Made by a program: the position numbers and the translations under genes. This document shows, piece by piece, positions 24,135 through 33,952 of a stretch of 64,000 bases of DNA. The stretch covers positions 34,133-98,132 of the forward strand of contig JAJKFJ010022673.1 of assembly GCA_027382625.1 (NCBI GenBank), given 5' to 3'. The DNA comes from Tetmemena sp. SeJ-2015 (taxonomy: Eukaryota; Ciliophora; Spirotrichea; Sporadotrichida; Oxytrichidae). Below the pieces are notes generated by a model. It was not told the DNA's origin and did not search any database. It worked only from the letters and a program-made list of their open reading frames with translations. The first letter of the stretch is position 1. The number at the start of each line of letters is the position of its first letter.

Positions 24135-26180
24135 ATGGGTGACAAAGTGGACCTCATCTTGGAAAAGATGACAGATGAGTTGCAGTACTATGTGAACTCG
24201 GAGCTCTTCTCAAAGAAGGAAGTTAAGAAGATAGTCAAGGAGAGGAGAAATGCAGAGTATAAGATGCAGAGGAAGGATGCTAACTTACTTTTCTTCGTGG
24301 ACTCAATCTAATTCGAGAAGAAGTTGGATAAGCTGAGAGAGAAGAGAAAGAGGGGCAAAGTAGGCAAGGATGGAGCAGGCTAATAGAAGATGGTGCTCAT
24401 GGATCACAGTATCAAGCGCAGGATCATGTATCTCTATGATAGAGCAGTCAGGAAGTTCAAGGATAACTTAAGTTTTTGAGTTTCTTATATTCCTTGATAG
24501 CTTTTTTTTTAACATTGGGCTATAGAAGGAGTATATGCAGTACCTAGGTAGAGAACAGAAGTTTCCAAAAGCTGAATAGAGTGTTATCTCGCAGTTTGCA
24601 GATTCATCCCCACATACTTGACTTCTGGCTGATAGGCGTGTACACAGAGCTCGACATGAGAGGCAACTTATTCTCTAGCAGAAAGCTCATGCTCTAAGCT
24701 ATTAGAAGCAACCCTGATAACGCCTAGTACTATGTGGAATACTTCAAGTTTGAAGTGAAGTTTTGCGAGAAGATCAAGCAGAGAATACTCATTCTCAACG
24801 GCGGAGATAATACAACTGGCTCAGATGTATAGCAAGAGAAGAAGCTAGACTTTATCATGGATGAGGAAGAGGATGAAGAGAAAATGTCAGATGCAGAGAA
24901 TGGGCAGAAGTTGTTAGTAAATGAGGATGAAGAGAAAGGAGATGTTGAGAGTGAGGCTTCAGGGGCAGGCAAACTCGTGTAGATAGTATTCGATAACATC
25001 TTAGAGCAGTTTGGAGACTAAGTGCATATCATCAAGTAGTGCAGAGACACAGCAAGATAAAGTGAGTTACTTGACCAGTCTGTTAAGAATAGCATCCAGA
25101 AAGCGTATTCTAAGGTAAGAGAGGAAGATAAAAATGCAATGTCTTATATCAAGATGAAAATGAAGAGTATCAATAAGCAGTTCGAGAAACTAGAAAGGTT
25201 TGTTAGTAAGATGCAGGACAAATTAGAAAAGCAGGAGATTAGAGATTTCATCCTAGAGAAAATTAAAAAGTATATAGAGGAGTCATAAGATAAGGAGCAG
25301 AGACAGCAACTCATTAGAATAGCTGTGACCCTATTGAATTCCGATTTACAGGCAAAGGCAAGTATTCTGCTAAAGTACAATAAAGAATTAAACTTCAAGG
25401 ATGCTTAGACAGTAGAATTCATAGAAAATTATTTAGTGCAAGGTCATAGAGATTTAGTAGGCTTGTTCTTAAAAACTAAAACTCTGGAGACTATTGATAG
25501 AACGTTGCTAGCTGAATTAGAGTCCAAATCTTGGGATTATAAAAATCTTGATAAAAACTTGATAGCCTCAGTGAAGAAGATCATCTTGAGAGGAGATGAT
25601 TAAGCTCGGCAAGGTAAACTTCGCTCAAGAGTATCTGAAAAAGTGCATTCTTCAATTTGCTGGAAGGGCTGAGCTAAAGGCCTTGATGATTGTAAAGTAT
25701 TCATCCTTAATCAAGAAATGCTATGGCGATGCTACTCATGATGGAGTGAAATTCTTACTTGACCAAATCAAGAAGGCATCTTGTATTCTCTCAGACAAGG
25801 CCTTTGACAATCTATCAAAAATTACTTAATTCATTCGTAATCTTAATAATTGTAATCTTCTTCAAGCTATCTCATTAAGCAACATTGATGCTAAAAATGC
25901 TGATAAAATGAATGATTCATATAATTAAAAATAATGTTTGATTGATAAACAGAGAGAAACAGCCAAGCTAATAAACCAAATCTACGAGTGCAAGCTTTAG
26001 AATGGCAAGAACATGGAAACAGGGGAGGCAAGTTTGGAATACATCAATTACCTTGTAAATATAGAGGCTGATCATGCAAAGGCATCTACTATCTACGAGA
26101 AGACACTCAAATCCCTCAACATATTTTCAAAGGAGAAGTTCATCTAAAGTTACAATGCAATTCTCACAAGGTAGTAATGA
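24135..26180 (+). CDS. UTP6: U3 snoRNA-associated protein 6 (SSU processome)
   Basis: Component of the small-subunit processome that acts in 18S rRNA maturation in the nucleolus. The N-terminus matches the family order: LFSKKEVKKIVKERRNAEYK, then a HAT (half-a-TPR) region with LSRSLQIHPHILDFWLIGVY and LMLQAIRSNPDNAQYYVEYF. A 57 nt intron (GTTTTT...CTATAG) sits near 24472-24528. Continuity needs a one-base shift at the AAAA run near 24568 and another at about 25590. Both look like indel errors, since the sequence on either side is well conserved. An acidic insertion (about 24840-24960) follows the HAT repeats. TGA 26178-26180. Confidence 0.85.
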
Positions 26181-26187
26181 CTTCTAT

Positions 26188-26215
26188 ATCGCACTCTCGA
26201 CATCGAGAGTGCGAT
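26188..26215. repeat. Perfect hairpin after UTP6
   Basis: A 13 bp perfect inverted repeat, ATCGCACTCTCGA / TCGAGAGTGCGAT, separated by 2 nt and starting 8 bp after the UTP6 stop. It is GC-rich in an AT-rich spacer. Possible roles are 3'-end formation or a DNA cruciform. Confidence 0.7.
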
Positions 26216-26697
26216 CCTTAATTAAGACTCATTTATATTCTTTCTACGATTTAGTATTGCTGAGAATTTAATAAAAAAGATAATTAAATTATATATTAAA
26301 TTAAAATCGAATAAATCAGTGACAGTTGAATTGTGTCCAATTTGAATAATTATTACACCATTCGATGAAGCTTAGAATTCTAAGAATTTTTCATCCTTGT
26401 AACTTTTGAGTGGGAGCGCTCAGTCAAGAGTTATATGAGACACAATTTTTTAATAAAGATGAGGACGATGAGGATAAAGAAGAATGAGTTAGTCATATCT
26501 CACTGTTGATAGGTCAAGAAACTCATATTAATTTTTAATTCTCTATCGAACAAGCTGCAGATGAGGGGTGAATCTGTGATTTCAACTGACACGAAGTTGC
26601 AACTCCCCATTTATTATTTTAACCAATCACTGATATTAATTATAATTCTTACTATAAATAGTTCCACGTGATGAAGTCATCAGGGTAATTATTAATT
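26216..26697. other. Intergenic spacer
   Basis: 480 bp, AT-rich, with scattered short open stretches but no convincing gene. It should contain the UTP6 3' end and the carrier promoter. Confidence 0.5.
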
Positions 26698-27774
26698 ATG
26701 AATAAGAATAGAGAAGGTAATTTTTATATATAATAATAGAAACTACAGTTGAGCAGTTGCCTCCAGCAAAAGAAACTCACTCATCTAACCTCAGAGTTGG
26801 CAGAGATTTATTCAATGGCTCACTTGCAGGTGCAATTGCTATTTTCCTTACTCAGCCACTCGACACCGTCAGAGTAATCCCCTAAAACTAGTTTCTGACT
26901 GCAGCTATAGATCAGAATGCAAGTCAGCTTCGATAAATTCCCAGGAATATACCAGTCACTACGACAGACCCACGCTCATGAGGGAATTTAAGGTCTCTTC
27001 AAAGGCACAGTTTCAAACTTATACGTGGGTGCGGGCATCTACTCCATCCTTTTTGCAGCCAAAGAATTTTCAGATCGTTAGCTAGCTGATGTGACCTGGC
27101 TGGGTGAAAATTAGAAGATCTTGCTTTCAGGGATGTTTGGCGGCTAGTAAGTTCACTTATTGCCTTTATGCTTAATACTTTAAATAGCTGCTGTGTGTTT
27201 TTGGCATGTCCCTTGGAGCTTTTGAAATGCAGAGCACAGGCTAACACTACAAGCATGACTAGCTACTCTGAATAGCTGAGGACGATAGTCAAATAAAATG
27301 GTGTGAGGGGACTCTACAGAGGCTATTGGGCGACAGTGTGGAGAGACGTTCCCGCATACGGTGCCTTTTTCTTCATCTACGATTATCTTCAGAGGAAATT
27401 CATAAGCCTTGAAACACGAAAATTCTTTTCATATAACTCTTTAAGCTTAGTTTAAGGGAAACAGATTCTGTATGGATGGTAAACTTCAAGAAAGTCATTT
27501 TCAGCGGAGTTGCTGGAATTTTCAATTGGTGCCTAATTATAGACATATTATTTAGCATATATATTCTTGCCCGACATACCCTGCAGATTTAGTAAAGAGC
27601 ATAATCCAATGTGATGAGGGACCAAGGTCTCTGACTATAGCAGAAGTCATCAGAGATGGATACAAGAGATTAGGTCTAAAGTTTTTCACCCAAGGAATCT
27701 CAGCAACTTTGTTTATGGCAGGACCACTTCACATCCTCGTTAATTAAATTCACTTGATAGTTAATGCTTTATGA
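26698..27774 (+). CDS. Mitochondrial carrier family (SLC25) protein
   Basis: Six-helix transporter of the inner mitochondrial membrane built of three repeats. The three signature motifs are present: TQPLDTVR (first), CPLELLKCRAQ (second) and TYPADLVKS (third, after removal of an IES). The second repeat also has YRGYWATVWRDVPAYGAFFFIYD. Introns: 23 nt near 26719, 36 nt near 26872 (GTAATC...CTATAG) and about 42 nt near 27149. TGA 27772-27774. The class resembles carnitine/ornithine-type carriers, but the substrate cannot be named. Confidence 0.88.
27534..27571. other. IES, 38 bp, pointer TGCC
   Basis: It interrupts the third carrier signature. Copies of TGCC at 27530-27533 and 27568-27571 flank AT-rich sequence. 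Removal yields IFNWCPTYPADLVKS in frame, as expected for the family; there is no GT-AG solution. Confidence 0.85.
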
Positions 27775-27929
27775 ACTCATTTTGCTGTCGTATGAGAAAT
27801 TATCGTAAATCAACAACCCCGAAGCAGAATGAATCTTTTATTTTCTTATTACGATTTATTTAAACTATGAACCACATATAGTCTCGATAAGTCATTGTAG
27901 ATTAAGAATATATTTATTCGTTTTACAAA

Positions 27930-30900
27930 ATGGAACAGGCTCATCAAATACCCATAAACTAGGATCGAAACCACCATTAAAATCAACTATTCGAAGATTA
28001 CGAGGTGGATAATTACAACTCAGAAGAAGAAGATTACTCTATCAATAAGGGGCTGGAAGCTAGGGAAGCTGATATGATCCAGTCGCTCTAGCAATCTAAG
28101 ATTCAATCAAGGGACTCATTTAACAGCAGCTATCAAGATTAAGAAGTGCTACTCAATAACAGTCTAAAATAAAACTAGAGCAACCATCATTAAAACTAAA
28201 GCCAGTCTATTCATATCAATGAACTTAACAATAGCGGATCAAAAAATTTACCAAGTCTTTTGAAAGTGATTTAAACTATTTAGAGCGGATTGAATGGGAG
28301 AGATAGTGAGGCAGAGGAAATTATAACAGCACTACAAAACAATAACGCCCTCTCAAGCTTGATAAAAGGCCACTAAGAAACAATAGTCTAGAATAGGAAC
28401 GGCCAGCTCTCAGCTAGGAGTGGAGGCAGTCAAAGTAAAGTCATCATAGTCAATCAGAATCCCAGATTTGATATGTCCAAGGAAGAGAAATCTTATTAAT
28501 AATTTCTTTATCACTTTCTTTAAATCTGTTGACAAGTCTTAGAGTATAGACTAAATTGGAATTTATGATGAGGACATGGATGAGGAGGATTAGGAAGATA
28601 GAGAGAGTGATGACTTCTTGCAGAAGGTGCAACGCTTTGAAAGAAACGACCTTCTAAACTACAATCACTAAAAGAGTGGCTCTGATCGGAGCTCAGCAAG
28701 CTCTAGTAGGAATCACACTTCCCGAGTCATTCATAACAACACTAGTGCCTCACCTGGCAGTTATAATATAGATGCTTATCAATAGAAGAGTTAGCCAAAT
28801 AAGAACTCAGCAAATGCAGATCAAGAAGAGGCAAGAAAGAATGGGCAGATAAAGAATTATCTTATGGACTTAGACTAAACTCTGGAGAGTTAGAACTCAC
28901 ATGAGTCTTAAAACCAATCAGCCAGTTCTTAGCGCTCGAAAGGCTCCCATTCTTAGCCGAAGAGAAACCATATGAACATCATAGATAACAGTGATCATGA
29001 AGAATATGAGGAGAAAATGCCATCCTCAGAATACTAGGACCAACCAGTTAATTTTCAGGATTTGAAAGCTGGTCCTTCTTATGCCAATAACTACGTAGAG
29101 TAAGTAAAGGCAAAGAAAAAAGGCGGGCACTTTAGAGGAGATAGCTTTGGAGGAGATTCCATCCCTTTGCTTGAGAATAGTTTGAATAGGAGAGAAATGC
29201 ACGACATTCTGCATAATTTTAATCCAGCGAAGATCATAGAGGTGCAAATGATTTCTCCAGACAAATCTGATAGGTCAGCAGACGTCACTCATATCATCAT
29301 GGCGAGGTAAGAGATATAAGATGAAGAAAATGTACCAGCTTTGACCCGCACACTTTCCAAAACTGATTCATTAAGAAATCTTAGCAGCTTTTTTAAGCAC
29401 CAAAACAGTTCAAATGAAGATGAAAAGTTAAATGATTGACTTTATATGTGTTATTAAAAAAAGTCTGATAATTCTAAGAGTCCTATCAGCTCTAAGGGAA
29501 AAGAACCACGCTCCTTGCCTCCAAAGTAGAATAGCAATTTCATAGTAGTAGAAGATTAAAACTCCAGCTTATAAGACTCTCGTCATATTGAAAATGAAGA
29601 CTCTAAGGTGGTTTCTCAAGCCTAAGAAGAAAATGACTCTGAGTTCATAATGTTGAAGAGATTGGTAGATAAGTTCTCTGAAAACCATCAGCTATTAATT
29701 AAGGAACCTCACTTATAAGTAAAGTATGATAAGTATAAGAATCTGTCTGGCGAAGAACTACTTGAAAAACTAGTCTCCTATATGAGTAAGACTTCAAGGC
29801 TCAAAGAAAAGATAAAGTCTTTGCTAGAGAACAATCATGCTCTAGCCGTTAAATTGCAAAGGAAGAAGGAGAATTCAATTTCAAGCTCTCTCAATAGCTC
29901 ATTAGTATAGAACTTAAGCACACATGAATATTCTCAAATACTTTAGAGGTAGGCTTCCGATCAGCATGAAATTGATACCTTGAAGAGTTAGCTCTCTCAA
30001 ATCCAGGAGTAGTATGCACAGCTATCCACTAAATTCAACGATGTGATGCATAGATATGAAGAGAGTAGGCTCAAGAACAAAAAGTACGAGGCGAAGCTGC
30101 GGGAGATCATGGTCTCCATTTAGCAAGAGAATGAATACAAGAATAAGATGTAGAGTGAGATCTTGTTCCTGAAGGAAATCGCTAGTAAGTACAGGAATCA
30201 AATGCAAAGTCATACTGCCAGCTTGCTCTAGAACCAAAGTCAGTAGAAATCGATATCCAGTGGTGGTCCTAGTCAGGAATTAATCAGCCAGGATTATAGA
30301 TCAGGGAGCATGTCGAATGAGAAATACCAAAGTGTGAAGAATAGCAGCACTAACAAGGATTATAACTCAGTAAAGTCGCCGATCAGTTCTTAAAAGAAGC
30401 AATAGCTAGCAAATACAGAGCCAGATTAAAAGATAAGTAAAGCTCCTAGAGCTACTTTTTCTCGCCAAGATAATTCTCCAGAGGTGAAAAGCACTCCTCA
30501 GGAGAAAAAGTAGTAAGGATACAACGTATAGATCTAAGGGGGATCCTATACTGAGATACTCTAGCAATTTTATTCAAATAGGTCAAACTACTCTAGCACT
30601 AAAAAGACTACGAATGAATAGGGCAAGACACGAGAAAGCGGGAAAGAGTAATTTTAAATAAGGGAATAGAGTCCAGTGACTAGTTAAAGCTATAAGGCTG
30701 AAGAGGCTATTCTACAGATTCCCTAGCGTAGTGCAACAAAAAAGAAGCAAAGCCTTGCATCTTCAAAAACGAGGCCTATCACACCTTTACAAAACTAAAT
30801 CCAGCTTGACTCTTCTCCATTTGCCCAGAGGTCAGTTAAGCGAGCTAAACTCAAAAGTTATCTCAACTAGTCAATCTCAGTCGATTATAGATTTTTATTA

Positions 30901-31507
30901 AAGCACAAGACTGGATTCAAAAAGCTAGGTGAAGTAGAATTCTTCTCTGAACTCCAGGAATGGAGCAAAGTCCTCAAATTTGAAAGTGTAGGCTTAAGCA
31001 TAAACTTACAGCCACATCAATAAATAGAAGCTCTCTTAAAAGTAGTCTCTAGACTAGGCTGTAAAATCCCTCCTCTCCAACCCTTTTGATATCTCACAGA
31101 ACAGCATCCTTACTTCCTCATAGGCCTCTAGTCACAAGAAAACTAAGAGTGCTGCGAAATCACCACTAAAGACTGATAGAGCTGCTTCTTCAAAAAGCAA
31201 GCACATTGAACCTGCCTAGCACAAGAAATTACAGAGCCAGATCAACTTTATTAAGGACATAGACTATGAGAAAATGTTGAGCCAGCCCTCAGGTAATTAT
31301 GGATAGTAGAGCTACATGCAACAAATGATGTAGGGTAGTGTAACCGAGAGATCTGGTCCAAGTTAGACTCTAGGTCAGATGGTAACCTTCACAAGTAAGC
31401 CTTTGAAAAACCCGACCGAGGGCAATAAATTCGACTAGTAAGTGGTAGTCGACCCCCTATAGAAGTATCTCTAATAAATCATCAAATCCAATCATAAGAA
31501 ACTTTGA
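27930..31507 (+). CDS. Large coiled-coil, Ser/Gln-rich protein
   Basis: Roughly 1150 residues, no recognised family. The N-terminal half is acidic and Gln/Asn/Ser-rich. A central coiled coil (about 29690-30220) has heptads such as LEKLVSYMSKTSRLKEKIKS and IQQENEYKNKMQSEILFLKE, and a basic Ser-rich tail follows. A frame change near 28495-28555 marks an intron or IES, and the frame used before about 30800 differs from the one after it, so at least one small interruption or indel lies there. It ends IIKSNHKKL then TGA at 31505-31507. A cytoskeletal role is possible but not shown. Confidence 0.65.
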
Positions 31508-31755
31508 GCGAATCAAGTTTGAACCACCAAGCAATTAAATTTTGCTTGTCTAATTTTTTCCATTCTTATTTCTTAAATTAAGATCATCTATTTTTCTCTC
31601 TCGTGAGTAATATTGAGAATAAACTTTAAGATCGAGATTGAATAAATCTGTGACTTTATTTTACCAGTGGCGAAGAATAAGATTTAATTGACTCAACAAA
31701 AGTTAAACTATTTAAGCTTGCAAAACCCCTCAATTACCAAACTAATAAACTTCAA

Positions 31756-32424
31756 ATGAAAAAGATCGCCTTAGCTATTTGCGGATTAATCGGACTCACC
31801 TCTTCTGTCTTGGCAGATGATAAATGCGGATGCGGGCTCGGTGCTTAGAGCCTGTACAGCTAATACGGCGGCAACCACCACCACCATGATGACCACTGCC
31901 GTGCTCACTACAAGGTAGACTATGACTATACCTGCAAGAATGACTACTTGGGAGATGCCCTCCAGAACGATATCACCGTCTACGGACCCAACGTCGTCTT
32001 GGTAAACTTGGACAACAGATGCCAGGTCAGAAGACTCGAGAGAGAAGGAGTCTTCCTCTAGAGAGGAGACCTCCTGTTCGTCACTGGCAGAGAGTACACC
32101 TCAGCCTGGTAACTCTGGGACGAGCCTCTCTACGATCTCTACGACTATGATATCCTCTTCCCAGGCCTTGATTACATACACTTTAGTAACTTCATTTCAA
32201 TTTCTGATTACGATATGCCAATTGTGGGCGAGCCAGGCTACAGACAGGAGATTGTTGTCCTAGAGGCTGTGGGCTCAGGCAAGACCAGATACTCAATAAA
32301 CCTCTCATGGGGAAACAACGTTGTTAGAGACGTGAACATCGATGTCTACGTTGACCAACAGCCAGGCTTAGTTGTAGCTACACCTCGTCATGCTTGCGAC
32401 TGCCACTGCGACGATAGATACTGA
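31756..32424 (+). CDS. Secreted Cys/His-rich protein, paralogue 1
   Basis: First of three paralogues (31756, 32841, 35997). A signal peptide (MKKIALAICGLIGLTSSVLA) is followed by a variable His/Asp-rich patch (GGNHHHHDDH), then a conserved core: NDYLGDALQNDITVYGPN, VVLVNLDNRCQVRRLEREGV, FLQRGDLLFVTGRE, GSGKTRYSINLSWG and IDVYVDQQPGLVVATPRH. It ends CDCHCDDRY. One 36 bp IES (32176-32211) lies in GLDY/DMPI; without it the mature gene encodes 210 residues. I recognise no domain; the GSGKT string is not in a P-loop context. Possible metal-binding secreted or surface protein (inference). Confidence 0.8.
32176..32211. other. IES, 36 bp, pointer TGATTAC
   Basis: TGATTAC occurs at 32169-32175 and 32205-32211. 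Excision turns GLDY-(12 residues)-DMPI into GLDYDMPI, identical to the uninterrupted paralogues 2 and 3. The length is a multiple of three with no TGA in frame, so an unexcised copy would still be translatable. Confidence 0.92.
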
Positions 32425-32840
32425 GCGCACTTTATTTGAGCAGGAGAGGGAAAACTACTTTAGCACTTTTACTTTATCTCTTCTCCCACTCTCGGTAGTA
32501 GCAGTTACTCCACTTAATTAATCTGTAATTAGAGCTCTTCCTATAGTAGTTCTTCATTTAAAATTCAATCACTGACTTAATTTGGAGCTTCAATTGACTC
32601 TAAGGTAGTTGAATAGGAGAGTAAACGGTGAGCGATAATTATTGATTACTCAAGCAGGTATAGAATTTGTAATTGATTATCGATCTGTTCTGAACACGGA
32701 GGATTCCCACTCACCAGAAATCAGTCATTGATATATTTGAATCTCTCTTCTTTAAATAACTATGTGTAACCTCGAAGCCGAGCAGTCCTCTATTTAAGCC
32801 GGCCCATTAACTAAACTATAACAAATCAAAACTACCAACA
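32425..32840. other. Intergenic between paralogues 1 and 2
   Basis: 416 bp with no gene seen. Its last 60 bp include CTATTTAAG about 50 bp upstream of the paralogue 2 ATG, a possible TATA-like element. Confidence 0.45.
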
Positions 32841-33591
32841 ATGAAATCAATCACACTAGCTCTCCTCGGACTCGTTGGCTACACTTCCGCAGCCAAGAAC
32901 CTTCCCTACAACTACGGATACACCACCCCCGCTTGCGGTGGCCCTATTGTCGGCGGAGGTCACGACCACGACGACTGCAAACTCCACAAGAGAGTTAACT
33001 ACGACTACACCTGCAAGAACGACTACCTCGGTGACGCTCTCCAGAATGACATCACCATCTACGGACCCAACGTTGTTCTCGTCAACTTGGACAACAGATG
33101 CCAAATCAGAAGACTCGAGAGAGAAGGTGTCTTCCTCCAGAGAGGTGACCTCCTCTTCGTTACCGGAAGAGAGTACTCCGCCGCCCTCCAGGAGTGGGAA
33201 GAGCCATACTTTGATTCATATACTTAAATTCCAATCGTTACTTACTTTGACCAATACGATTCAAACTCCGATATCTTGAAGCTCATTTCAATTCTTAACT
33301 TATCCAATGCTCCTATTTTGCAATCAATTTAGTGTAAAAGTGGTTAATTACGACATTCTGTTCCCCGGTCTTGACTACGACATGCCACTCATCACCGCTC
33401 CCGGTTACAGACAAGAGATAGTTGTGCTTGAAGCTATCGGATCCGGAAAGACCAGATACAACATCGACCTCTCATGGGGTTGCGAAGTCGTCAGAGACGT
33501 CTCCATCGATGTCTACGTAGACCAACAGCCAGGACTTGTTGTCGCCTCTCCCAGACACGAGTGCGACTGCCACTGCGACGACAGATACTGA
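32841..33591 (+). CDS. Secreted Cys/His-rich protein, paralogue 2
   Basis: Second member of the secreted family: signal peptide MKSITLALLGLVGYTSA, His/Asp patch (GGGHDHDDCKLH), then the same core as paralogue 1, ending CDCHCDDRY before TGA. A 133 nt insertion (33217-33349) containing frame breaks separates EEPYFD from YDILFPGLDYDMPL. Removing it at the repeat ATT restores the paralogue sequence and leaves 205 residues. GC content and codon choice (many C-ending codons) suggest strong expression compared with neighbouring genes. Confidence 0.8.
33217..33349. other. IES, about 133 bp, pointer ATT (best guess)
   Basis: AT-rich insertion absent from paralogues 1 and 3. Excision between ATT at 33214-33216 and ATT at 33347-33349 gives FDYDILFPG in frame. 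The pointer is only 3 bp, so the exact ends may differ. Confidence 0.65.
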
Positions 33592-33952
33592 GCACAGCTC
33601 TGAGAGCATAGACCTACCTAAGCGACTCTATGCAACTCAACTACGAAATCAACTTGATTTTAATTAGAGCACTACTTCTTATCCCAATCCACTTTAATTA
33701 GTCAAAAATAATTCATCATCATCACTATCTATTCTCATACTCTCTCTCTCTTTTAAAGTTTATGAATCTTGACCCTTAGTGAATGATTTACACATAGGCG
33801 ATGGTGGGTGGCAGTTATGGAAAGTGGAGAAATAATTTTAAATCTTGAGAAAAAGGCATTCCGACCACAGAGGGATAATCATTAACATACTTATATAGGC
33901 AATGGCTTCAACCCTATACATTTAATGTATACACATGTTGCAAATTTATATT
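33592..33952. other. Spacer between paralogue 2 and DRC4
   Basis: 360 bp AT-rich convergent spacer (3' ends of both neighbours). No gene seen. Confidence 0.5.

Noticed and set aside
24540..25610. UTP6 as a pseudogene
   Set aside because: Only isolated one-base shifts at homopolymers; the sequence on both sides is well conserved.
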